Source: Lomentospora prolificans (lineage: Eukaryota > Ascomycota > Sordariomycetes > Microascales > Microascaceae). Taken from it: DNA of 64,000 nucleotides. This document shows positions 46,904 through 56,333 of this stretch, piece after piece. Under the pieces are notes generated by a model, which searched no databases, was not told the origin of the DNA, and saw only the letters and a program-made list of their open reading frames with translations. Numbering within the stretch: position 1 is the stretch's first letter; each line of letters begins with the position of its first letter. A program made the translations under genes and the position numbers. The stretch is taken from the NCBI GenBank assembly GCA_029532625.1, contig JARFXM010000003.1:4526001-4590000 (forward strand). Reading direction: 5' to 3'.

Positions 46904-47004
46904 TGATAAGAGTGAGATTCGAACTCACGCCCAGTTTCCTGGACCAGGAATTACTCGTTAAGGTAACCTTAACCTGGCGCCTTAGACCGCTCGGCCATCT
47001 TACC
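46904..47004 (-). tRNA. tRNA-Leu(AAG) with intron
   Basis: Minus strand. Acceptor arms GGTAAGA and TCTTATC pair (one G-U), discriminator A. D arm GGCCGAGCGGTCTAAGGC, anticodon stem CCAGG/CCTGG with loop TTAAGGT, long class II variable arm (CCAGGAAACTGG), T arm GTGAGTTCGAATCTCAC. The anticodon AAG reads CTT. An intron of about 17 nt follows position 37; its CCTTAA pairs with the anticodon region, as usual in pre-tRNA. A run of seven T follows, a Pol III terminator. Confidence 0.93.
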
Positions 47005-47357
47005 GATTCGTTGTTGGACGAACCTGGCGCTAGGATGGGCCAAGTATCGTGGGGCCAGCGTTGGGCACCACGGAAGCAGAATTTTCAAACCGCGCAGGAG
47101 CCAAGTTCCGTTCTGGCGTATCACGAGCTAGAGAATGAATGCTACGAGCAATTTCAGCTGCTCTAGACTAGTGCTAGTAGGTTCTGATAACCTGTTTAAT
47201 TAAGTGTATTGAACTGTATTAAAATAGTAGACATTATGAAAGTATTACGTAGTGTAGTCGCGTGAATATCCTCGGCTCATCAGCTCGTGTGTCCCGGCCA
47301 GAACAACTCTCTTTCCGTACCTAGACCAGGTGCACTCCAAACTCCTCCCATCTCAGC
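47005..47357. other. Intergenic, no gene seen
   Basis: 353 bases upstream of the tRNA (5' side) and downstream of the tyrosinase gene. Confidence 0.45.
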
Positions 47358-49598
47358 CTACAAGTAGATGTAGCAGAGGTCTCCGTCCATAGTGTTCATG
47401 AGATCCCGGATCTTCTTGGTGGCGCCATTGACGCCAAGATCAATAGGATCATTGAGGGATCCGGACTTGGAAGAACCAACGACCCTACCAGCAACAGCCG
47501 ACAAGCGATTGTTAAGATCTTGAAGCTGCCAGAGCCACCAGACGCGGTCGACGGCGGCGTGGTGGAGGTAGAAGGCGGGATCACCAGGAGAGGCATAGAT
47601 GTCCTAATATTGCCGTTAGCTTCCATGAATTGACGAGTTATTAGTGTGCGGGGAAAACACGACGACTTACGCCACCCGGGTCACCCCCAATAGTGAAGTG
47701 ACCACCGCCGTGCACGCCAGGCATGGCCTGAAGCCTATCCTGGAACTTGCTGATGCTGTTGCTCTCAGCAATCAATGGATACGAGTACTCAACCGTTGTC
47801 GACTTGGCCCAGTCCTTGCTGATCTCGCGCTTGAGGCAGCGGGGGTTGTATCTGGTTGACTTGCCGGGGCCCAAGTTGACGGACATGTCGGCGAAGGGAC
47901 CAGTAGTAATGCACTTGCCCTTGGAGGGAGAGTTGCCGCTCAACGAGGACGAGTTACCGTTGAAGAGGGGCGAGTTGGCCGGATCCTTGGCATATCGGTC
48001 CCAGTTCCAGTAGGGGTGGGCACCAGTGTAGCCGCACTCGTTGCGGAGGGCCTGCTCATAGCTATGGACGAAATATCGGTGCCATGTAAGGAAGTTGGCC
48101 TATGAAACGAGCATTAGCCTCGTGCATCAAAACACCAGAATCATGATAGAACATACCGTATTGTGGATGGAGTCCGTCTGCACAATATGGACGGCAACGA
48201 AGTCATCGAAGCGGGAGCGCGCTCCGGGGACCTCCCTGGTGGAGGACTTAGGAGGAAGGCTCTGAAGGCACTTTACGGCGGAAATGTACTCCTCGCGCTC
48301 GGGAACGGAGAGATCAGACCTGCAAACGATTAGTGGCTGCGTGCGTATTCATGAAGTGTACACGGCAGGATATGACTTTACCATTCACGCCTGATGCTGG
48401 CGTTCTCGAGAGTGCAGCCGCTAGACGTGGGGTTGTTGGCCAGATATTCCTTTAGCTTGTCGATGCTCTCATCACGGAGCTCATCAACAATATCGGCGGG
48501 ATAAGTTCGGGGGTAGGTGCTGGGGGTGGAAGGGGCAGTGGTAGAAGAGGAAGTAGGCTTGGTGCTAGAGTTGGACCCATTCTTGGTTGTGGTGGGCCTA
48601 CCGCCACGTCGAGTGGTGGTTGTGGTTTCGTCCTCACAGTCAGTGGATGTGGGAGCAGCAGTCGACGTAGTGCTCTCCTCGTCACAGTCACTAGTGGTGG
48701 GTGCCGGAGGAGGAGTGGTCTCTTCCTCGCAATCAGTTGAAGTAGATGCGGCAGGCGTGGTGCTAGTCTCATCCTCACAGTCACTCGTGGTAGGGCCGGG
48801 GTTGTCGGTGGTAGTCTCTTCCTCGCAGTCTGAAGTGGTCGAGGGCTCAGGACCAGCGGTGGTGGTGGTCTCTTCAAAATCCGGAGTGGAGGTAACTAGA
48901 GTGCTAGTGGTTTCCTCACAGTCAGAGGTTGGAGACTCTACGGGAGTAGTAGTAGTAGTCTCGTCCTCGCAGTCAGAGGTTGTGGAGGGTTCAGGGCCCT
49001 TGGTGGTAGTCTCATCCTCACAATCGCTGGTGGTAGGGGCGGGGGTCTCCGTGGATTCTTCGTAATCAGTTGTGGAAGAAGCATCGAGAGTTGTGCTAGG
49101 CTCCTGGATCTCGGTCGATGAAGGGACCGCAGTAGATGACTCTTCACAGTCACTGGTTGAGGGGCCAGGAGTTCTAGTCGATGTTTCCTCGTCACAGTCG
49201 CTAGTGGTGGTCGCTTCCTCGGCCTCTGTGCTTGAGGGAACCGAAGGTTCAGGAGTCGGGGTGGTTTCAGGCTCGTCGTCGTCGTCGTCGCACGTGGTGG
49301 TGATAGTCACTGTAGTGGTTTCACCAACCGGGCATTGCGGGACGGTAGGAGGGCATGAAGTGACGACATAGGTGCTCGTGAATGTGGTAGTGCTCGGTGG
49401 CTTGAGAGTTGGGATGATGTGGCTAGGCCACTCAGAGGGAATCAAGGTGGGCAGGGGGCAGTCGACGATCTCAGTCACTTCGAGAGTCTTGGTGACGACG
49501 ACCTCCTTCATGGTGGTCCTTGTCCTGAGAGATACGCACTGCTCAGCGCGGGCAACAGCCAGGATGGCTGCGCCTACGAGCGTTTGAGAGGGACGCAT
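47358..49598 (-). CDS. Secreted tyrosinase with N-terminal Ser/Thr-Asp-Cys-Glu repeat domain
   Basis: Four exons on the minus strand: 49598-48382, 48319-48157, 48099-47671, 47603-47358; 684 residues. Signal peptide MRPSQTLVGAAILAVARA. Residues 132-328 form about 12 units of 13-17 residues around [S/T]DC[E/D]E[E/D][T/S]T, probably O-glycosylated; a basic/Ser/Thr linker follows. The type-3 copper domain spans about 360-670: CuA ligands His450 (AVHIVQ), His458 (SIHNT), His467 (LTWHRYF); CuB His590 and His594 (GVHGGGHFTI) and His617/618 (FYLHHAAVDRVWWLW). The enzyme would oxidise phenols to quinones (melanin formation or protein/phenol cross-linking). There is no long C-terminal tyrosinase extension, so its maturation differs from the classical intracellular type. 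The repeat fusion is unusual. Confidence 0.92.
48615..49205 (-). repeat. Minisatellite encoding the tyrosinase repeat domain
   Basis: About 12 imperfect units of roughly 40-50 bp; in 10 the core is (S/T)DC(E/D), in two the Cys is replaced by Tyr (TDYEEST) or Phe (PDFEETT). Spacers are Thr/Pro-rich. Confidence 0.85.
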
Positions 49599-51791
49599 AG
49601 TGGCGAATGTCTCTTTACTGGTGCTAAACGAATGTGGTTGGATATCGAGGCAAGTGAATGCTCGATAATCCTAGGCCCCTTCTGAGAAGGGTTGAACGAA
49701 TGGCTTATCCTTTGTTTAGGATCTGTTGAACGAATGTCAGATGGAAATCTCCACCAGAGAGTTTGTAAAACGAGTGACAACGAGCTCTCTGACTGGATCT
49801 CGGGAACCAAGAACAGAAACTCGGCGTCCTGTCGACAGGAGGCGCGTGGCCGAAGGGAACCGCCATTTATATGAGTTATCGCGTCCTGGAGATGTGCCAT
49901 AGCCAGGCCATGGGCTTAGACCAGACCAGGACAGCCGAACTAACACGAACGGTCGGTGCACTAACACCTCAAAGGCCTGGCTTGTCCACGAGGACCTCCT
50001 GCGCAGCACCGTACGCTACCGTGGCACAAGCGAAGGTAACTGTGTGGGTGCGAATAAGGGCGAAAAGGTGGTGCTGAGCTCGAGCGCAACAATGAAAGTG
50101 GCCCTTTGCACGAACGGTCTGGGCTTAAAGCAGTAAACACTCCTACGAAAGGGTCGTATTTCGTCGTGTTCGGTGACTTGGTGCCGACGGTGGGTGGTGC
50201 CCCTGGTGAGTCGATGCCTCTTTCGGCAAGGTGGGAATAGGTGATGGCACGTTGGCAGCCCTGAGGTTGCTGGCTGGCGGGGATGGGTCTGCCAGCCAGT
50301 ACAGGTCCAGGCACTTGTGGGCTGGGTCTTTGTCAGGGGCATTCCTCTAAAAATTCCGGAGATGGAGGCTCTCACTCGCTGGCTGGCTGGCACTGGATTG
50401 GACGCCACCGAATGGGCGCAAATTTACGTGCAGGTGCGCGCGCGCGCGGACGACATCATATTCAATGGTGCTATTTTGGTCATTAATAGATCGCTCGGGT
50501 ATACACTAGATTAAGATGCCAGCAATTTGAGTTCTGACGTCGGAGGCTAGACTCGCTCTGGACGTTCTCCTCAATGCCCAACACACTAAGCAGTGCCGTC
50601 GCCGGGCAAAGGGGGGCAGGATGGAAGACCTTTGCGGTTGATGGTCGTGCCAGCATTGATGCTCTCCTTTCAATGGATTCCTCGCCCCTGGCCCTGTGTG
50701 TGCCAGGCTAATAATAATTTACATGACCATTCCGGGTAGCTCAGCCAATTGTGGTGTCGGCCAAGTGTACGGTAGCACTGGATAATGGATAGATTCCGGG
50801 CCGACGTGCGGACGGAAACGCCAGCGCGACACATCAGAAAGCCAGCGTAATATGGTGCTGAAATGCAAATGGCCTGGCGTGGCCAAGATGCCGAGGCGCA
50901 TTTGGCATTGGCAACTTCAGTTGCGGCTCTCTTGGAAGGTCCTGAGAGGTGAATGTTAGCGAAGAGAGAGGATATACGAGCTGTGCCAAGCTCGCAATGC
51001 AGGCCAACTCGAGCCAATTCCAAGAGTTCCAAGCCGATAGTGCTCGCCCCCCTTGAATTGTGAGGTGGAAATGCTTCCGACTGCTTGCTACTGGGCGAAA
51101 ATGTTCATGTTCCGCTTCTAATAACCCCAATGATTTTGGGCCCGACCAGACAATATCGGGAGCGTCTGGTTCTCGAATGATTTCCCGAGTCTGGAGCTGG
51201 CTAGTCGGAGTTGGGCTTTTGATCAGGTCTATTACACCAGCATCACAATTGATCTATTGTAGTCTTCGCACAAACGCAGGGAACCGACCCTCCCTCTCCC
51301 CCGCTTGGCCGTACCTTGCATGGTGCTCGGGCCGCTGCTCACGGCCCTTCTCTCTTCCGAACAGGGCCCATGACTCGAATGTCCCTTTTCTTCGTCGTAT
51401 TTCGCCATGGTTATGATGATTTGTTGTTGGATCGACTCGCCTTGACACATGTCCATTCACGTCACATCAACACCAGCGCTGGCTGTGTTTAAGCGACCAT
51501 TATGTAATATGATGAAGCAAAATGTATCGTCGTTCTATCCTTCGTGAAATCATTTCTGCCTTCTCGAGACTATTCCCATTGGAGTAAAATACAATGCCGG
51601 ATGGCTCTTTTTTTTCTTTGTTTTTTTTTTTTCCTTTCGACGATTCCGTAAGTCGCAAAGACGACCCAGGGCGCAGCGCCTTAAAATGAAGATACAAAGA
51701 ATCATTTCGTATGCATGCCTTCTTACACGGCATTCCCTCTCCTTTTTTCGCCATTCAATTCCATGCAATCGCACGTGAGGCAGTCAGTCAT
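49599..51791. other. Intergenic: tyrosinase promoter, no gene seen
   Basis: 2.2 kb. Contains short CTGGCTGGCTGGC repeats (about 50380-50392), a CGCGCGCGCG run (about 50437-50446) and a T-rich tract near 51607-51635. No supported gene. Confidence 0.5.
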
Positions 51792-52486
51792 CTACGCAAC
51801 ACAGCTGAAGTCGCAACTAAGCCCGTTCTGCTCAGTGACGAGCCTCGCCTTGCACTCACCAGCGCCCCCCCCTTGGGAGACGCAGCAGCCCGAGGCACAA
51901 TCCGCGGGAGATTGGCAAGCGCCCTATGCAAAATTTAGTAGGAATTCATTACCAAAGATTAGTCGGATTGTAAACTTACGGTGATGAATTGTGTCCCAGC
52001 TCCGGTGCCCACGTTCTGGGATCCAGAGAGAGCAGAGTTGATGGGCGCACACTGGCCTCCTTCAGCAGCGTTGTTGTTGCTGTTATTATTGTTATTGATA
52101 TTATCATTGTTGTTGTTGTTATTATTGTCGCCAGCGTTGTTGTTGCCGTTGTTCACATTCTCAACGGGGTTCGAGGGAATAACAGCTCCACCGCACACGA
52201 AATCGCAACTGGCTCCGTTCTGCTCGGTGACGAGTCTTGCTTTGCACTCGCCGGTGTTATCCTGTTGTAGGACGCAGCATCCGGAAGCGCAATCCGCGGA
52301 GCTCAGACACTGGCCAGTAATGAATTGTTGGCCGGTACCCGTTCCTACGTTCTGCGAACCGGCTTGTTCCCTGATGGCGGCGCAGCTCTGGCGCGCAAAG
52401 ATGTGGTTGGCGTCGAGAATGTCGGCCGGCCGGGCGAGAGCGACACCGGCCGTCAAGAGAAGAGTAGCGATGGAGAAGCGAACCAT
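51792..52486 (-). CDS. Cys-rich small secreted protein, two tandem 8-Cys modules with Asn-rich linker
   Basis: Two exons on the minus strand: 52486-51980 and 51923-51792; 212 residues. Signal peptide MVRFSIATLLLTAGVALA. Module 1 (34-98) and module 2 (145-210) share a cysteine pattern C-x(n)-C-x5-C-x3-CC-x(n)-C-x(n)-C-x3-C and strongly conserved text: GSQNVGTGTGQQFITGQC versus GSQNVGTGAGTQFITGAC, ADCASGCC in both, ECKARLVTEQNG in both. An Asn-rich linker (110-139) separates them. The single intron lies inside module 2 only, after QFIT. Module text resembles small secreted proteins named biotrophy-associated in plant pathogens (from memory, unverified). Extracellular; eight cysteines per module suggest four disulfides each. 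A virulence role is only a guess. Confidence 0.9.
52070..52159 (-). repeat. Trinucleotide (AAT/AAC) repeat encoding an Asn-rich linker
   Basis: About 30 codons, mostly AAC/AAT with a few Gly, Asp, Ile and Ser. Confidence 0.85.
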
Positions 52487-53653
52487 ATTGGCGTTAAAAA
52501 ACGTTACCTTTGCGCGAAAGGAAAATCGAAAGAATAAAAATAGAAAATTCGAAATAATATAAAGTGTTCTGAAAATCCGTGTTTCTCTCGGAAACGAAAC
52601 GTTCTGTATCCTGTACGGGGCGTGTGGAAATGGGCCTCGATTGTATGCGGATCGTTGATCTGAAGTAGCTCACGTCGATCCGGTATGATCGTGGAGTGGA
52701 AACGAAACAATGCAGACGAAGAGAAATCTCTGTCGGCCAAGGGTAGAATTGAAAAAAGAGAAGTAAAGAGAAGAAAACGAAAAGAAGCTATGCCTCTGCA
52801 ATTGAAATGATCTAAGAATGGTTCAACCAGCCTGAAGAGGACACAAAGTCCATCTATCAGGCATCGGGAGGCCTTCGCCTTATAACTCCCCCAAACAACA
52901 CAACCTTTCAAAAATACAGCAGAAAGGGCAGGATCATCGCGAAGACTCGGAGTCGGCACAACCGCCGGGCCATGGCCCCTTTCCTTGGACCAACCACATT
53001 CATTAAAGCCCAATTATCCCTCTCACAGAGATCGTCTCAGGCCTCAGCAGTGCCACAACGGTTAGACATGGAAATAGAAGCATGTTTGCGTAATAGAGAG
53101 GGGGATGCTGTGCTGACGGCTCCGACCCGACCCCGCGGAATCCCGAAACAGAACCTTCCTTCTCGGTCCTAGGTGGCAGCTGTCGCTGTCTGTATCAGGT
53201 TTCGGTACTTGGCAGTTCCTTTTCGCAAGGCATTTTCTAGTTACTAAGAAGTGCATTCTACGGTGATTAGATACATTGCTCTTCCGTGTCGGGGAATTGT
53301 GTGGTTCACAGACAGATCAAGGAGGTCAATGACACCTTCCCAACTAGAATATCAGAAGAAAAAAACTATATATAAGACCAGACAAAAAGGGACGGACCTC
53401 GCATCATGTGTCTAGCCGCCAGCTGATCTGCAAAACACTCCTTGTTTGAAAGACGCGGCGGCTTTTGGGATGGGAACTCCTGAGGCATGGTCTGAAACGG
53501 CAGCAAAGGAAAGTGAAGCCAATTTCTGCGGGGTTCAACCCTGTGCTTAGATAATGCGCACGCCGTTTTGGGAGTGCCGGCCCACTTCTCCCCAAACTCT
53601 AATTGGATTGGGCTGCGCCTTCCCCTACCAAACTGCTTTGCTCTTTTTCTTTT

Positions 53654-53687
<34 letters not shown>

Positions 53688-54154
53688 CACCATTCTGATG
53701 ATCGACCGGGGAACGAGCCAGGGTGGTTAGCTATGCTCGCACGCCTGAATCGCATGGCGTTTGTCCAGGAGAGGCAAGCCCGTCGTTATACTCTGCCAGC
53801 TAGGAATAGCCCGGAAAATCCGCCGATGAACCTTGATACCCGTCCCTTCGAACTGCGCCGGTCCTCAAACTTCTCGATCGGGGATTGAGTCTGTCCGATC
53901 AAATACAACGTCACTCAGGGGTTGCGTTCTTTGGATATCGGGCTGTGTACTATTTACTCAGCCATAAAGTGAGGCAGGAAGGATCGCAGAAGTTCAAAAG
54001 GCTATCGGGACTTGATGACCCCGGCGTCGGGTCGCCAACTGAATGAACACTTGATGGGTGTCAATCAACCGTCTCATTGACGAATCACATGAGATATGTA
54101 CAACATATTGCATAAAGCTATCAAACCTGACCCTTCCTTGCACCACGTCTCAAC
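52487..54154. other. Intergenic: promoter of the Cys-rich secreted gene, T-run
   Basis: 1.7 kb, no gene supported; includes a T32 homopolymer (53656-53687). Confidence 0.5.
53656..53687 (+). repeat. Poly-T homopolymer (32 T)
   Basis: Uninterrupted run of 32 T, preceded by interrupted CTTTTTC tracts. Confidence 0.9.
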
Positions 54155-56333
54155 CTACTCGTCAGACTCTGGCTCCTCCGGCTCGGGCTCTTCAGGACCC
54201 TCTGCCTCCGGCGCATCGGCCTCTGGCCCCTCTGGCGTTGGTTCTTCAACCTCTTCAGCATCCCCAGACGATGCTCCGGCTTTGATTAGATCCGCAGCCT
54301 GCAATAACTAGTGTTAGTGCACGTTCTAAAATAAGAATGGTGGGGTGGGCTTTTCCGTTGGTCCCGTACCTTCTCGCCGATGGCATACACCGTCTGGCAA
54401 GTGTTCGCCCCAGGGAGTGTCGGGATGATGCTGGCATCAGCAATCCGCAGGTTCTTCACGCCGTAGACCCTGAGTTGTTCGTCCACGACACCTCCAAGCT
54501 CGAGCGGCATCATCGCACAAGTTCCAGCGGGGTGGTACTCAGTGGGCGAAAGCGTTTGCTGCAAGTATGCAGCCATATCCTCGTCCGTCTGGACACGAGC
54601 TCCGGGCTGAGACTCGACAGGGTCGTATTCGGCGTTGACACTATTCTCCATGTAGAACTTGCGAGTGTAGCGCAGGATATCGGCCATAATGACAGAGTCA
54701 AGAGGGTTACTAAGCGCGCGGTAATCGACGAGGGGTTCGTTACCCTCTGGGTCCTTGGGGTCGACGTTGATCGTTCCTCGGCTGAGAGGGTGGAGGTCGA
54801 CCAGGATACCATTTGAAGGACCAGCGGTGAAAACCAGGTTGTAGAATGCGGTATGGTTGGACCTGAGAGCCTCGGCGTACGACTTCATCTGGGCGGCATA
54901 TCCCGCGGCAACTGTTTCATCGGTTCCTTCAGGAAGATACGCGGCGTGATCCTGCTCCTCGAGTAGGGTGGCGACTTCCTCGTACCTCTCAGAGATCACG
55001 GGGAACGAAAGCCAGGCTGCAACGTTTCCTGTTGCAATGGTGAGGGGGCCGGTCTTGTTCTTCTCCCACACTTCGTTTGCCCAGTCACGGAACTCGCCGT
55101 TGGTCAAGAGATCGTTTGATGATGGCGAGAAGTCGAATTTTCGTACTGGAGAAGGGTGAGTATCTGGTCTGCTTGGTCTCGTATATTGGGGGTTACTCAC
55201 GAGTAAATCGAGCCGTTAACATGGGGTGATCCTGGAAATTCTTGCCAACTCCTGGAAGGTTAACCTTTGTTTCAATGCCAGCCTCTTCTAATACATCACT
55301 TGGACCTAGACCACTGAGTTGCATAATCTGCGGAGTATGGACGGCTCCAGCAGAAAGGATTACCTCCTTCTTCGCAGAGATCGAGGTCACTTCACCCTCT
55401 GGATCATCTCCAGGGCGGAATGAGACACCGGTTGCCGTGCCATCTTCCAAATCGACTCGGATTACCTTGGAGTTGGTCACAAGATGGTAGTTGGCTCGAT
55501 CGCGATTGCTGTAGTGGCCGGTCCTAGCATAGGATCTCTCGGCAATCGTAGGATCCATGAACTGCGGATACCAGAATACACCGGTCTCTCCTGAACCGCT
55601 GTCTGGAGTGAATTGTACACCCTCCATCACCTTCCATGCTTCGACTTGCGCAGCAGTGCCGGGGTATTGGAAAGAAGGCCATGAGGTGTAGACATCGGAG
55701 GTATTTCCCCAGTAGCTCGTGTCGTAAATGATGTCCGACTCGGCTGCGACATCTTCATTAGGCGGGACGAAGGTCAGAGCTTTCTTGAAGTAGGGGAGGA
55801 GGCCGTCCCAGCTCCACTCAGATTCGTCGCCGAAGAAGCTGCTCCATCTGTTGTAATCTCCCTTGGCGCCACGGATCGTCATCAGGGCATTTACGGCAGA
55901 GCTGCCACCTACGACCTTGCCGGCGAGCACAGCGGTTCGCCTGTTACCGAGGTTGACCTGCGGCACAGATTGAGTCGGGAACATGAACGCAGAGTCCATT
56001 CCGCTAAAGCCGCCCTGGATTGTAGCGATCTTGGGAGACTCGCCTAGTAAAAAGTCAATAAACTGGCCGGAACACCCAGCAGCTAACCCCGAATGACTTA
56101 CTCAAAGGCCCGTATTCAACCACAAGCACGGTCACATCGTCATCCTCGGTGAGCCTGTCGGCGATGGTTAGGCCAGCGGTTCCCGCACCGACAATGACAT
56201 AATCGTAGGAGTCTTCAAGCTCGCTCGGCTCTTTAAGGACACGCGCCTTATTCAGGCCGCGCGGAGCTGCGTTGCCAAAAGGCGCGGCGAGCGCAAGCAC
56301 AATGGCGACGGATCTGAACAGAGAGCGACCCAT
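54155..56333 (-). CDS. GMC oxidoreductase 2 (FAD-dependent, AA3 type) with acidic C-terminal tail
   Basis: Four exons on the minus strand: 56333-56102, 56043-55201, 55145-54370, 54298-54155; 664 residues. Signal peptide MGRSLFRSVAIVLALAAPFG. FAD motif YVIVGAGTAGLTIADRL (49-54 GxGxxG). GMC signatures GKVVGGSSAVNALMTIRGA and SAGAVHTPQIMQLSGLGPS. Catalytic His563 in EYHPAGTCAM, with Asn606 in LPGANTCQTVYAIGEK in place of a second His, the His-Asn pair common in aryl-alcohol and glucose oxidase relatives. The last exon adds 47 residues: AADLIKAGASSGD, then a Glu/Pro-rich acidic stretch up to ESDE. Most relatives end near the ADLIK helix, so the acidic tail is an addition. Substrate unknown; secreted. 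Confidence 0.93.

Noticed and set aside
48517..49065. 182-codon plus-strand Val/Ser-rich open frame
   Set aside because: Antisense shadow of the tyrosinase repeat; repetitive DNA keeps all frames open.
39392..49598. Secondary-metabolite gene cluster
   Set aside because: Oxidoreductases are present but no PKS, NRPS, terpene cyclase, prenyltransferase or pathway regulator.
50437..50446. CGCGCGCGCG run as a possible Z-DNA or regulatory element
   Set aside because: Too short and isolated to support a claim.
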